From the NCBI GenBank assembly GCA_963765375.1, contig CAVXVZ010000003.1:620001-684000 (forward strand): 64,000 nt of DNA, given 5' to 3'. The DNA is from Roseiarcus sp963765375 (GTDB taxonomy: Bacteria; Pseudomonadota; Alphaproteobacteria; Rhizobiales; Beijerinckiaceae). The notes under the pieces were generated by a model. The model was given only the letters and a program-made list of their open reading frames with translations, was not told the origin of the DNA and ran no database searches. The number at the start of each line of letters is the position of its first letter. Position 1 is the first letter of the stretch. The position numbers were made by a program, and so were the translations under genes. Positions 16,202 through 25,626 of this stretch are shown piece after piece.

Positions 16202-17359
16202 TCAGATCTGCGGGCGCGGCTCGGATTCGGCTTCGCTGAACATCGTTTCCTCGACGTTCATCGCGTTGCCGCGCCAGACGATGGCGTGGCCGGTCCAGGC
16301 CTTGGCGAACACCAGCGGCAGCAGGAAGTCGCGCGCGATCCATGCGAGCGGCATTCGCCAGGTGAGCGGCCAGCCCGCGATCACGGCGAGGATCGCTTCG
16401 GCGCCGTACCAAAAGGCGGCCATCGCGGCGACGCTGGAGACGATGTTCACTCCGAATTGCGGCGCTGCGACGCCGGCCGCAGCGAGCGTGAACAGGCTCG
16501 TGGTCAAAATCTCGGGCAGGAAGAAGAGCGGAAACGTAGCCCGCCGCAGTCGCGCCCAGCGAACCTGCCGCGACCAGACGTCCTTCAGGCGCCGCCGGCC
16601 GAGCGGCTGCTGGAACGGCTGGTCGACGAGGTGGGCGTTAAGTCCCTGAGCGTTGACGAGCTTGGTCGCCGCCGCGTCTTCGGCGATCTCGGCCCCCAAA
16701 GCCTCAATGCCTCCGCCCGCTTCCATGATTTCGCGACGCCACAGCATCGTCTTGCCCTGGGCGAAGCCATAGCCGGATGAATCGCCGGCATACTGCCAGC
16801 GCGCCTCGTAGGTATTGAGAAAGGCGCACTCAATCTCGGCGGCGAAAAACTCGGGACGCGCGCCGATCGGCGGGGCGCAGACAATTCCGGTGTCGGAGCC
16901 CCAGCGCGCGAGCAAACGCTGAATGTAGTCGCTCGGCATGAGGACGTTGGAATCGGCGATGATCACCCAATCGTGGCGCGCCGCCTTCCACCCCTTGACA
17001 ACATTGTTGAGCTTGGGATTGGCGCTGACCCGGTCATCGCCGATGAGCAGACGGGCCGGACGATGCGGGTTGGCGTCGATGGCGCCGCGCACCAGGGGAG
17101 CGATCGGGTCGTCGGCGCTGGCGAGGCAGAAGACGATCTCGTAGATCGGGTAGTCGAGCGCGAAGATCGACCGCAGCGTGTCGCGCGAAAACGTCTCGAC
17201 GCCGCATAGGGGCTGCACGATCGTCACCGCTGGGGCGTTTTTTGGCGCGGACGTCCGGCCCGGCCGCCACCGGCACCGGCTGGTCGCGAGCGCGACGCTC
17301 AGCCCATGAATCCCCGCGCTGGTAGCGCAAATCCCCGCCGCCAGGGCGCTGATGGTCAT
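16202..17359 (-). CDS. GT21-type glycosyltransferase (ceramide glucosyltransferase / HpnI-like)
   Basis: 385 residues, one N-terminal and several C-terminal membrane helices. The catalytic domain has VTIVQPLCGVETFSRDTLRS, IIADSNVLM, EDAAATKLV and the processive-type QVRW in SRQVRWARLRR. That is the D1,D2,D3,(Q/R)xxRW pattern of family GT21. Members glycosylate a membrane lipid: ceramide in the namesake, hopanoids in HpnI. No hopanoid or sphingolipid genes lie nearby, so the acceptor lipid is open. It is divergent from gltX with 76 bases between them. Confidence 0.8.
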   Translation of the reverse strand: MTISALAAGICATSAGIHGLSVALATSRCRWRPGRTSAPKNAPAVTIVQPLCGVETFSRDTLRSIFALDYPIYEIVFCLASADDPIAPLVRGAIDANPHRPARLLIGDDRVSANPKLNNVVKGWKAARHDWVIIADSNVLMPSDYIQRLLARWGSDTGIVCAPPIGARPEFFAAEIECAFLNTYEARWQYAGDSSGYGFAQGKTMLWRREIMEAGGGIEALGAEIAEDAAATKLVNAQGLNAHLVDQPFQQPLGRRRLKDVWSRQVRWARLRRATFPLFFLPEILTTSLFTLAAAGVAAPQFGVNIVSSVAAMAAFWYGAEAILAVIAGWPLTWRMPLAWIARDFLLPLVFAKAWTGHAIVWRGNAMNVEETMFSEAESEPRPQI

Positions 17360-17435
17360 GGGTCCAGACTACTCGAATCACTAGGCCTTGTCACACCATA
17401 TTGCCGGGCCGGCGCGACGCTTCTATGAAGGCGAA

Positions 17436-18785
17436 ATGGCCTCCCCCCCGGTCGTCCGTTTTGCGCCATCCCCGACCGGCCGCATCCACATCGGCAACAC
17501 CCGCACGGCGCTGCTTAACTGGCTGTTCGCCAAGCGCCGCGACGGGACGTTCATCCTGCGCTTCGATGACACGGATCTCGAGCGTTCGAAGCGGGAATAC
17601 GCCGACGCGATCGAAGCCGATTTGAAGTGGCTTGGAATTGAGCCGGACCTGGTGCGCCGCCAATCGGAGCGGATGGCTGCCTACGACGAAGCAGCCGGAA
17701 GGCTCAAAACCCTCGGCCGCCTCTATCCGGCCTATGAGACCGCCGACGAGCTCGACCGACGCCGCAAGCGGCAGCAGGCGCTCGGCCGGCCGCCGATCTA
17801 TGACCGCGCCGCCTTGCGCCTGTCGGAAGCCGAGCGTGCGGCGCTCGAAGCGTCGGGCCGCAAGCGGCATTGGCGTTTCCAGCTCGAACCGACCATCGTG
17901 CGTTGGGACGATGTGGTCCGGGGCGAGAGCCATATCGACTGCGCGTCGCTGTCCGATCCGGTCCTTCGCCGTGAGGATGGGACCTACCTCTACACGCTGC
18001 CCTCGGTAGTCGACGACATCGACTTCGGCGTCACCCATGTCATCCGCGGCGAGGATCACGTCACCAACACGGCGGTGCAGATTCAGATTTTCGAGACCCT
18101 CGCCGGCGCTGCGCCCCGCTTCGGCCATCACAATCTCTTGACCGATGCCGGCGGCGGGGGGCTTTCGAAGCGCGCCGGCGCGCTGTCGATCGCCTCGCTG
18201 CGCGAGAAGGGCATCGAGCCGCTCGCTGTCGCGGCGCTCGCGGTCCTGGTCGGCTCTGCCGAGGCGGTGCGTCCGGTCGATTCGCTCGACGAACTGGCGG
18301 GCCTCGTCGATCCATCGCATCTTTCTCATGGGGCGGCGCGCTTCGACGAAGCTGAGCTTGAAGCGCTTTCGGCGCGCACGCTGCATCGCATGCCCTATGC
18401 GGCGGTCGCCGATCGGCTGTCCGCGCTGGGCGTCGCCGGACCCCAGGCCGAAGCGCTTTGGCTCGCCGTTCGCGGCAACCTCACGCGTTTCGACGACGCG
18501 ACGATATGGCGGGAAGTCGTCGACGGCGAGGTCGCCCCGATCGTCGAGGATGCCGATTTTCTCAAGCTCGCCGCCTCATGCGCGCCCGACGGCCCATGGG
18601 ATCAGTCGACCTGGGGCGCATGGACGGCGCGGCTCAGAGAGCTTACCGGCCGCAAGGGCCGGGCGCTGTTTCACCCATTGCGCCTGGCGTTGACGGGCCG
18701 CGAGGCGGGGCCGGAACTCGCGACTCTCCTGCCGCTGATGGGCCGCGCTAGAGCGCTGGCCCGACTATCCGGACAGTCCGTTTGA
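17436..18785 (+). CDS. gltX: Glutamyl-tRNA synthetase (GltX2 type)
   Basis: 449 residues. Class I motifs: HIGN (HIGH box) in SPTGRIHIGNTR near residue 20 and the KMSKS equivalent GLSKRAG near residue 245. RFDDTDLERS and VIRGEDHVTN are standard family segments. The length and sequence match the second alphaproteobacterial GluRS, where two paralogues share charging of tRNA-Glu and, in the non-discriminating case, tRNA-Gln. Start 17436 is chosen over a TTG at 17388. The 3' end overlaps the convergent DUF2865 gene by 38 bases. A tRNA-Glu gene lies 7 kb downstream. Confidence 0.9.
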   Translation: MASPPVVRFAPSPTGRIHIGNTRTALLNWLFAKRRDGTFILRFDDTDLERSKREYADAIEADLKWLGIEPDLVRRQSERMAAYDEAAGRLKTLGRLYPAYETADELDRRRKRQQALGRPPIYDRAALRLSEAERAALEASGRKRHWRFQLEPTIVRWDDVVRGESHIDCASLSDPVLRREDGTYLYTLPSVVDDIDFGVTHVIRGEDHVTNTAVQIQIFETLAGAAPRFGHHNLLTDAGGGGLSKRAGALSIASLREKGIEPLAVAALAVLVGSAEAVRPVDSLDELAGLVDPSHLSHGAARFDEAELEALSARTLHRMPYAAVADRLSALGVAGPQAEALWLAVRGNLTRFDDATIWREVVDGEVAPIVEDADFLKLAASCAPDGPWDQSTWGAWTARLRELTGRKGRALFHPLRLALTGREAGPELATLLPLMGRARALARLSGQSV

Positions 18786-20034
18786 CCCCGTCCGGTCCGG
18801 TGACTTCCACCGTACGCCCCTGATTCACGGTGAAGCTCTTTGCGCCCTGGACGTCGTCGCCGGCGATGCCCGACGCTTCGCGGCTGACCGTCGCGGTCTC
18901 GGCGCTGAGTTTGGTGTCCGTTCCGTTGATGTCGAGGACGGGCGCGTTCGCTGCGTCGCCAGGGGGCGTCGCACCAGGCGCGGCCCCCGGCCCGGCGACG
19001 ACTGCCGCGCCGGGCGCGCCGGGCTTTGCCTTCGGATCCACTGCCGGCTTGGCCTTCGGGTCAATGATCGGGCGGGCCATTTCGGCCGATTTCTCCGGCG
19101 TCACGATGATGTCGTGCTTCTCGTGGCCGTACCTCGCCTCGGCGTCGGCGAGGGCCTCCGCCCAGCTCTCTCCCTTGCGCCGGCAAGAGCAGCCCGGGTC
19201 GTAACTTTGCTCGAATTTCCCGGCGTTCGACAAATTGGCGTAAGGCTCGCCGGACGCCGACTCGGCCTCGTCGATCGTTCCGCCGAACGGAAACGAATAA
19301 AGCGCTACGTCGGCGTTGGGGCACAAGGCCCTGCAGACTTCCTCCAGGCTGTCGGCGCGGCTCCCGGCGCCGGAATAGGAAACCGGAAAGAAGCTGCCGT
19401 CACAAGTGCGCACGCAAACCGCGTAGGAGCCGGCATGCGCCACCACGCCGCTCCTGTCGGCGGGCTGCCCGGACTCGGTGGTGCGGTCAGCCGGCCCGTG
19501 ATCGAGCGGCTCGAATCTGGCGTCCATCTGCGGCTGCTGCTGCTGCAGGGGCGCCGCAAGCCTCGCGACCCCGCCGAACAACGCCTCGAGGAAGTTGGTC
19601 GGCCGCGGTTGCGCATTCACGCATTCTGCGTTGTAGCGGGCGATGAGATCGCCGGCGCCCCCGCCCCCGCGCGCCTCCAAATCGGCGAGATTGGCTTGCA
19701 TCCGCGCGATCTGGCCGTTGACCTCGCCGCACTGCGCCGGGGGATTCGAGCCGAAAAACAGGAACTTGCGATTCTCGCAGCCGAGCGAACGCGCAAAGCC
19801 CTCGGTGCGCGCCAGCTCGGCGCGCTGCCGCTCGGCGGCGGCCTGCGCGCCGCTCGAACCGTGGCGCGAGGCGATCGCCTGCTGCAGGCGCCCGCATTCG
19901 GCGCTGTTCTGCGCCAGCGCGCCGCCGGAGCCGAAAGCGGCGATCGACGCCGCCAGCGCGGCGAAAGCGCCGGCCGACGCCAGAAACCTGCCGCCTCGGA
20001 GCGCGCTTCCCATGCCAGTCATCGCCGCCTTCAT
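18748..20034 (-). CDS. DUF2865-domain secreted protein
   Basis: 428 residues. A long N-terminal signal sequence ends near ALAQ. It is followed by a helical region, then the conserved Cys-containing DUF2865 core at about 195-310 with YAVCVRTCDGSFFPVSYS, EEVCRALCPNADVALYSFP and DPGCSCRRKGESWAEAL. The six cysteines likely form periplasmic disulfides. A low-complexity Pro/Ala/Gly linker with a twice-repeated DPKAKP unit follows, then a small C-terminal strand-rich end. DUF2865 proteins are typical of Hyphomicrobiales; their function is unknown. The gene is divergent from xseA (196-base gap) and overlaps gltX tail to tail. Confidence 0.8.
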   Translation of the reverse strand: MKAAMTGMGSALRGGRFLASAGAFAALAASIAAFGSGGALAQNSAECGRLQQAIASRHGSSGAQAAAERQRAELARTEGFARSLGCENRKFLFFGSNPPAQCGEVNGQIARMQANLADLEARGGGGAGDLIARYNAECVNAQPRPTNFLEALFGGVARLAAPLQQQQPQMDARFEPLDHGPADRTTESGQPADRSGVVAHAGSYAVCVRTCDGSFFPVSYSGAGSRADSLEEVCRALCPNADVALYSFPFGGTIDEAESASGEPYANLSNAGKFEQSYDPGCSCRRKGESWAEALADAEARYGHEKHDIIVTPEKSAEMARPIIDPKAKPAVDPKAKPGAPGAAVVAGPGAAPGATPPGDAANAPVLDINGTDTKLSAETATVSREASGIAGDDVQGAKSFTVNQGRTVEVTGPDGVKRTVRIVGPAL

Positions 20035-20230
20035 CGCATGAACCGCTCAATCCCCGGCGCCGAGGCCGAATCTACGGGGGTTAAAGACCGGCATCGCGGC
20101 GCGAACAAGGCGCGCGCATCCGGTCCCGCGCCGGGCGCTTCATACGTAATTTTGCCGGCAGGCGCCAGCCCGCGGCCGCGGCGGCGCTGCGCTTATGGCT
20201 TCGCCCGGCCGGGTCGGGCATAATCGGCCG

Positions 20231-21817
20231 ATGGCCGAAGCGGACGCGCGCGCAACCAATGCGCCGGAGATTACCGTCAGCGAACTCGCGGGCGCGCTCA
20301 AGCGCGCCATCGAGGATCGGTTCGGCTACGTGCGGGTCAGGGGCGAGATTTCCGGCTTCCGCGGCCCCCATTCGTCCGGCCACGCCTATTTCAGCCTCAA
20401 GGACGCCAATGCGCGCCTCGACGCCGTCATCTGGCGCACCGCCCTCCAGCGCATGAGGCTCAAGCCCCAGGAGGGGCTCGAGGTCGTCGCGATCGGCAAG
20501 CTCACCACCTTCCCGGGCAAATCGAGCTACCAGATCGTGATCGAGGCGCTCGAGCTTGCCGGGGTCGGCGCGCTGATGGCGCTGCTCGAGGCGCGGCGGA
20601 GGAAACTCGCCGAGGAGGGGCTGTTCGACGCCGCGCGCAAGCGCAAGGTTCCGTTCTTGCCCAAGGTCGTCGGCGTGGTGACCTCGCCGACCGGCGCCGT
20701 CATTCGCGACATCCTGCACCGTCTCGCCGACCGGTTCCCCGTCCGGGTCGTCATCTGGCCGGTCAGGGTGCAGGGAGATACCTCCGCGGCCGAGGTCGCG
20801 GCGGCGATCGACGGCTTCAACGCGCTTGCCGCGGACGGACGCGCGCTGCGGCCCGACGTGCTGATCGTCGCCCGCGGCGGCGGCTCGCTCGAGGACCTGA
20901 TGAGCTTCAACGAAGAGGCGGTGGTGCGCGCCGTCGCCCGCAGCTCGATTCCGCTCATCGCCGCAGTCGGCCACGAGACCGACTGGACCCTGATCGACCA
21001 CGCGGCGGACCTGCGCGCGCCGACGCCGACCGCGGCGGCCGAATTCGCCGTGCCGGTGCGCGCCGAGCTCCTCGCCGCGATCGCCGATCTCGCCGCCCGC
21101 GGCCGCGGCGCGATCCTGCGCTTCGGCCGCCGCCTTCGCGCCGATTTCAGGGCGCTCTCCCGGGCGCTGCCGGGTGGCGAGGCGATCGTCGCTCAGCCGC
21201 GCCAGCGCTTCGATCGCGCCCAGGAGACGCTGGCCGCGCGGGTGCGCGCGGGCGTCGACCAGCGCGCGCTCAGGACGGCGGGATTGGCCCGGCGCCTCGC
21301 CCGCCATTCGCCGCGCGCCCATCTCGCCCGGCAGCGCGAACGCCTCAGGGGACTCGCCGGGCGTCTCGTGCGGGTGCGGCCGCTCCTGATTGAACGGCTG
21401 CGGCGGGCGGCGGACGCCGCCGGGCGGTCGTTCGCGCGCGAGGCGGCGCTCATCTCCAGGAGGCGCGGCGAGCGGGTGGAAGCGGTCGAGCGGCTTCAAG
21501 CCCGCATGGCGCGCGCCTATGGCGAACGCCTCCAGAGCAGACGGGCCCAGCTTGTCTCCGCCGGGCAATTGCTCGGCGCGATGAGCTATCGCGGCGTCTT
21601 GTCGCGCGGCTTCGCTCTCGTGCGGGACGAGGCGCAAAGACCGCTCAGGCGCGCGGCCGAGGTCCGCCAGACCCAGCGCATCGAGATCGAATTCGCCGAC
21701 GGAAAGCTTGGCGCGGTAGCCGGCGGGCGCGTCGGCCCGCCGCTCACCCCGCCCGGGCTCCCGCCCCGCCGGCGCGCAAGACCGGACAAGGACGAAGGGC
21801 AGGGGACACTGTTCTGA
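20231..21817 (+). CDS. xseA: Exodeoxyribonuclease VII large subunit
   Basis: 528 residues. An N-terminal OB-fold DNA-binding part (VRVRGEISGFRGPHSSGHAYF) precedes the catalytic core with VVTSPTGAVIRDI, LIVARGGGSLEDLMSFNEE and AVGHETDWTLIDHAAD. A long Arg-rich coiled coil and the family's C-terminal region ending ISYRGVLSRGFALVRD-like sequence complete it. With XseB it degrades single-stranded DNA to short oligonucleotides in mismatch repair and damage tolerance. xseB is not next to it. ATG 20231 is chosen over an upstream start that adds only 12 residues. Confidence 0.92.
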   Translation: MAEADARATNAPEITVSELAGALKRAIEDRFGYVRVRGEISGFRGPHSSGHAYFSLKDANARLDAVIWRTALQRMRLKPQEGLEVVAIGKLTTFPGKSSYQIVIEALELAGVGALMALLEARRRKLAEEGLFDAARKRKVPFLPKVVGVVTSPTGAVIRDILHRLADRFPVRVVIWPVRVQGDTSAAEVAAAIDGFNALAADGRALRPDVLIVARGGGSLEDLMSFNEEAVVRAVARSSIPLIAAVGHETDWTLIDHAADLRAPTPTAAAEFAVPVRAELLAAIADLAARGRGAILRFGRRLRADFRALSRALPGGEAIVAQPRQRFDRAQETLAARVRAGVDQRALRTAGLARRLARHSPRAHLARQRERLRGLAGRLVRVRPLLIERLRRAADAAGRSFAREAALISRRRGERVEAVERLQARMARAYGERLQSRRAQLVSAGQLLGAMSYRGVLSRGFALVRDEAQRPLRRAAEVRQTQRIEIEFADGKLGAVAGGRVGPPLTPPGLPPRRRARPDKDEGQGTLF

Positions 21818-21831
21818 TCCTCGCCGCAGCG

Positions 21832-21851
21832 TCGGGGGCGCGCGCCCCCGA
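21832..21851. other. 20-base perfect palindrome after xseA
   Basis: TCGGGGGCGCGCGCCCCCGA is a perfect palindrome 15 bases after the xseA stop. It lacks a T-run, so it is at best a transcript-end hairpin. The gap to the convergent arylsulfatase gene (21818-21990) holds nothing else that I can recognise. Confidence 0.4.
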
Positions 21852-21990
21852 ATCGAGCGTAAACCGCCTGCTACGGGAGTGACCGCTTCGGGTCGCCATG
21901 CGAAGGCCCGGCTTTGGCGAGGTCGCGCCCAACAGCGGTCGTTCTCCGTAGTCTTGCGAACCGAACGGGCGGTCGTTCCCGTTCCAGATG

Positions 21991-24345
21991 CTACTGGTGT
22001 GCGAGATACATCTTCATTTTCGCCGCCATGTCTTCGACGGCCTCGCCGGTCACATCGACCAGGGCCTTCTTCACCGTCCCGGTGAAGGCGAACGGCGGCT
22101 TGTAGTCGGTCATGACCGGCGCGCCGGCGTCGGAGCCGACGCAGACGCCCGCCGACAGGCCCAGCGACAGCGGGATGGTCACGGGCAGATCGCCATTGCC
22201 GACCGGCGCGCCGTCGACGAGCAAGGTTATCGAGGCAGGCACGCCCTTGCCCTTGGCGATATCCGCCTTGCCGGTCGGCGTGAACTCGAAGCTGAAAATG
22301 TGGTCGCCCTCGGGGATGGCTGTGTCGGCCTGCACCTTGAAGCGCTGGTCGGCGACATAGTTGTAGCCGTAGGTGAGCTTCCCGCCCTGGACATAAAACG
22401 AGAAGCCGCCGTCAACGCCGCCCATCGAGAACAGGACGCCCTCGGCGCCGCCCTTCGGCACGTTCGCGTGGACGGACACCGAATGCGGGACGTTCACCAG
22501 ACGGGGCGCGGCGTTGCTGGGCACCTGCTGGGTGCCCGCATAGTAGATGTACTTCTTGCGGCCGACGGCTATTTCCGGGCGCTCCTCGGCGAGGCGCTGA
22601 ACGCCGCGGCTATCGATCGGCAAAACGTCGTACTTGCCGGCTTCGACGTACCACATGCCGATCATCGCGATCAGCCGGTCGCGCTCCTTGTCGGCGAGAT
22701 TGTTGGTCTCGGCGAAATCCTCGTTGAGGTTGTAAAGCTCCCATCCCTTGGCGTCGAGTTCGATGAGCTTGTTGTAGTCGATGGGAGCGCCGAACGTGAG
22801 GCCCGATTCGGTGAACGATTGGCCGGGCCAAGGGCACACGGCCCGCCAGCCGTCGTGATAGAGCGAGCGATGCCCGAACATCTCGAAATACTGGGTGACA
22901 TGCAGCGACGCGGCCTTGGCGTCGTCGAATGACGATTTCAGGCTGAAGCCTTGCAGGGGAGATTGGGTCACTCCACGGATTTGCGTCGGCGGGTCGATGC
23001 CCAAGGCGTCCAGCACCGTCGGAACCAGGTCGATCGCGTGGCAATATTGCGTGCGGATCTCGCCCTTGGCCTTGATGCCCTTCGGCCACACGAGGATGAA
23101 GGGGTCGGAAGTCCCCCCGCGATAAGTCTCGCGCTTCCATCGGCGAAACGGGGTGTTGCCGGCGTGCGTCCAGCCCCATGCGTAGTGGTTGAAATATTTC
23201 GGGCCGCCGAGGTCGTCGATCGCCGCGAGGTTCTGCTTGAGATCGTCGGGGACGTTGTTGAAGAACTTGCCTTCGTTGACCGAGCCGGTCGGTCCGCCCT
23301 CGGCGCTCGCGCCGTTGTCCGAAACGGCCATGATCAGGGTATTGTCGTACTCGCCTATTTCCTTGAGGAAAGCGATTAGCTCGCCGATGTGGTGATCCGT
23401 GTGCTCGAGAAAGCCGGCGAACACCTCCATCATTCGCGCATAGAGGCGGCGCTCGTCGGCCGAGAGCTTGCCCCAGTCCTGCACGTCCGGGTCGTGCCGA
23501 GAGAGCTTGGTGTTCGCGGGCACGATGCCGAGTTCCTTCTGCCTGGCGAACACCTGCTCGCGATAGGCGTCCCAGCCGGCGTCGAACTTGCCCTTGTACT
23601 TGTCGGCCCATTCCTTCGGCACGTGATGCGGCGCGTGCATCGCGCCGGTGCAGAAGTACATGAAGAACGGCTTGTCCGGCGCGACCTGCTTCGAATCGGC
23701 GATCATCGCCTTCGCCTTGCTGACCAAATCCGGCGTCAGGTGATAGCCCTCTTCCGGCGTCTTGTCGGGTTCGGTCTGGCTGTTGTCGCGCACCAGCTCC
23801 GGGTAGTACTGGTGCGTGTCGCCGCCCATGAAGCCGTAGAAGCGCTCGAATCCGCGGCCCAGCGGCCAGCGATCGTACGGGCCGGCCGCCGAGGTCTGCT
23901 CGGCGGGGGTGAGATGCCACTTGCCGAGCGCATAGGTGTTGTAGCCGTTCTGCAGCAGGATTTCGGAGAGCATCCCGTTCTCGAACGGAATGTTGCCGTT
24001 GCCGCCGGGATAGCCGGTCGACCCTTCCGTGATGCAGGACATGGCGTTCGAATGATGATTGCGCCCGGTGATGAAGCACGAGCGGGTCGGCGAACAGAGC
24101 GCAGTCGTGTGCATGTTGCTGTATCTGAGCCCGTCGGCGGCGAGCGCGTCGAGATTGGGCGTGCTGATCGGACTGCCATAGCAGCCGAGCTGGCCAAAGC
24201 CGGTGTCGTCGAGGATGATGAACAGCACGTTCGGCGCGCCCTCCCGCGCCCGGTTGGGGGCGGGCCACGCTGGTTTGGACACATCGAAGGTTCGGCCGAT
24301 TACGCCGGGAAATGCCTGGCCCGACTTGTACTCCTTGAGCGCCAT
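21991..24345 (-). CDS. Large type I arylsulfatase
   Basis: 784 residues, no obvious signal peptide, hence probably cytoplasmic. The sulfatase opening FIILDDTGFG carries the metal-binding Asp pair at 46-47. The formylglycine site C-x-P-x-R is present as CSPTR at 84-88, followed by the conserved GR of ITGRNHHS. Further marks are GKWHLTP and MAVSDNGASAEGG (metal-binding DN). The last 250 residues form a beta-rich extension, as in the Pseudomonas-type long arylsulfatases. It hydrolyses sulfate esters and depends on a formylglycine-generating enzyme encoded elsewhere. The gene stands alone; its downstream neighbour xseA converges with it. Confidence 0.9.
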   Translation of the reverse strand: MALKEYKSGQAFPGVIGRTFDVSKPAWPAPNRAREGAPNVLFIILDDTGFGQLGCYGSPISTPNLDALAADGLRYSNMHTTALCSPTRSCFITGRNHHSNAMSCITEGSTGYPGGNGNIPFENGMLSEILLQNGYNTYALGKWHLTPAEQTSAAGPYDRWPLGRGFERFYGFMGGDTHQYYPELVRDNSQTEPDKTPEEGYHLTPDLVSKAKAMIADSKQVAPDKPFFMYFCTGAMHAPHHVPKEWADKYKGKFDAGWDAYREQVFARQKELGIVPANTKLSRHDPDVQDWGKLSADERRLYARMMEVFAGFLEHTDHHIGELIAFLKEIGEYDNTLIMAVSDNGASAEGGPTGSVNEGKFFNNVPDDLKQNLAAIDDLGGPKYFNHYAWGWTHAGNTPFRRWKRETYRGGTSDPFILVWPKGIKAKGEIRTQYCHAIDLVPTVLDALGIDPPTQIRGVTQSPLQGFSLKSSFDDAKAASLHVTQYFEMFGHRSLYHDGWRAVCPWPGQSFTESGLTFGAPIDYNKLIELDAKGWELYNLNEDFAETNNLADKERDRLIAMIGMWYVEAGKYDVLPIDSRGVQRLAEERPEIAVGRKKYIYYAGTQQVPSNAAPRLVNVPHSVSVHANVPKGGAEGVLFSMGGVDGGFSFYVQGGKLTYGYNYVADQRFKVQADTAIPEGDHIFSFEFTPTGKADIAKGKGVPASITLLVDGAPVGNGDLPVTIPLSLGLSAGVCVGSDAGAPVMTDYKPPFAFTGTVKKALVDVTGEAVEDMAAKMKMYLAHQ

Positions 24346-24564
24346 GAGTCCCTCCCGCCGGCGAATCTCGCCGCGCCGCGGATTTCATTACAGCCTGCGC
24401 TGCTGGGCGTCACGCGCCAACAAATTCTTTCCGAGAATCAGAAGTCGTGCTATGGTCGCCGTTCATGAGACGCCATCGGCGCGCGCTGCGAGGAGCGGCG
24501 GGCGGAGGTGAGCGGGGAGAGCGGATTTTCCGGCCCGGATTTGGGCGCAACCTACTGAAAAGGC
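24346..24564. other. Gap between arylsulfatase and amidotransferase genes
   Basis: The part next to the arylsulfatase start (24346-24470) should hold its promoter on the minus strand; I could not name boxes with confidence. From about 24544 the left flank of the 21-bp repeat element begins. No gene is supported here. Confidence 0.5.
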
Positions 24565-24690
24565 TCAATCCGCGGAAGCAAGGTCCCATTTGGATTCTGT
24601 TGCGCCCGGCTTTGATTTTGTTGCGCCGGCCTTTGAAATTGTTGCGCCCGGCTTTGAAATTGTTGCGGCCGATTTTGCTATTGTTGCGCG
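24544..24690 (+). repeat. 21-bp tandem-repeat element, copy A (five units)
   Basis: Five units with exact 21-base spacing start at 24599, 24620, 24641, 24662 and 24683. The consensus is close to GTTGCGCCCGGCTTTGATTT. The last unit runs into a GC-rich hairpin, with GTTGCGC at about 24683 and its complement GCGCAAC near 24709. The left flank (from GGCGCAACCTACTGAAAA at 24544) resembles the left flank of copy B at 42568. Copy A overlaps the 3' end of the amidotransferase reading frame on the minus strand, where it codes for a 7-residue repeat. Confidence 0.9.
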
Positions 24691-25530
24691 CGCCGGCGCA
24701 CGCGGGCGTGCGCAACAAACCCCGGCGTACCGGACCGCCGGCTCCGGATGAGCCGGCGCGCGGTTGAGGTTGGCGGCTCCCGCGCCCGCTTTCGACGTCT
24801 CGACTTCGAGGAGCCGGCCTTCGAGCCAGGCGGGCAGGAACGCCTCGAGCCAAGCGGCGACGCGGCCGTCGTGCTGGAACCAGCCGCCGAGATGCTCGGG
24901 ACGGCTCAGCGCGCCGGGCCGGGTCAAGCGCTCGGCGCCGCGATGGGTCCACCGGCACATCATGTGATAGGTGACCTCGGGGTGGAACTGGAGGCCGACC
25001 GCGTGGCGGCCGTGGCGAAAGGCCTGACTAGGGAAATTCTCGCCTCCGGAGGCGAGGAGTTCCGCCCCGACGGGCAAATCGAACCCATCGGAATGCCACT
25101 GATAGACGGTGCGCGGGAATTTCGCCCCGCACAGCCGCTCGCCCGCTGGCGTCGGCTCGATCGGGTAGTAGCCGATCTCGCTGCGCTTATCCTCGTAGCT
25201 GAACACGCGCGCGCCGAGCGCCCGCGCCAGCATCTGGGCGCCGAGGCAGACCCCAAGCGTGGGCTTGCCCTCGGCGAGCGGCGTCTCGAGCCAGTCGATC
25301 TCGCGTCTGACCCAGTCGAGCGTGTCGTTGGCGCCCATCGGACCGCCGAACACAATGACGCCGGCGTGATTGGCGAGCGTCTCCGGCAACGGCTCGCCGA
25401 GGCTCGGCCGGCGGATGTCGAGCCTGACGTCCATGGCCCTGAGCACCGCGCCGATGCGGGCGGGAGTCGAATGCTCCTGGTGCAGGACGATCAGAACGGT
25501 CGGCCGCCGGGCGAGGCTCGCCATGGGCAT
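24565..25530 (-). CDS. Class I glutamine amidotransferase-like protein with a repeat-encoded tail
   Basis: 321 residues. The domain of about 240 residues has the nucleophile Cys95 in TLGVCLGAQML, the oxyanion region VIVFGGPMG and the His183/Glu185 pair in LQFHPEV, so the catalytic triad is intact. It resembles the GMP-synthase-like GATase1 proteins of uncertain substrate. The start at 25530 is the first good ATG; a longer frame reaches 25614. After the domain come about 75 residues rich in Ala, Pro and Arg. The last 40 or so follow a 7-residue pattern (ATISKPG, ATISKAG, ATKSKPG) because the gene reads through the 21-bp repeats. The native stop probably lay earlier. Confidence 0.82.
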   Translation of the reverse strand: MPMASLARRPTVLIVLHQEHSTPARIGAVLRAMDVRLDIRRPSLGEPLPETLANHAGVIVFGGPMGANDTLDWVRREIDWLETPLAEGKPTLGVCLGAQMLARALGARVFSYEDKRSEIGYYPIEPTPAGERLCGAKFPRTVYQWHSDGFDLPVGAELLASGGENFPSQAFRHGRHAVGLQFHPEVTYHMMCRWTHRGAERLTRPGALSRPEHLGGWFQHDGRVAAWLEAFLPAWLEGRLLEVETSKAGAGAANLNRAPAHPEPAVRYAGVCCARPRAPARATIAKSAATISKPGATISKAGATKSKPGATESKWDLASAD

Positions 25531-25626
25531 GATCTCATCAACTCCATCTCGACCAGCGTCCGCCGCCTTGATCGATTCGCAATCGTAAGTAATCAGGCAA
25601 GTTCGGCGCCACAAGCTTAACCGAAG

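Noticed and set aside
22610..24388. Minus-strand open frame of 592 residues in the arylsulfatase region
   Set aside because: Arg/Gln-rich alternative frame of the arylsulfatase gene, which carries an intact formylglycine site in the proper frame.
24598..24690. CRISPR array
   Set aside because: The 21-base units are contiguous with no spacers and no cas genes are present; the same applies to 42633-42731.
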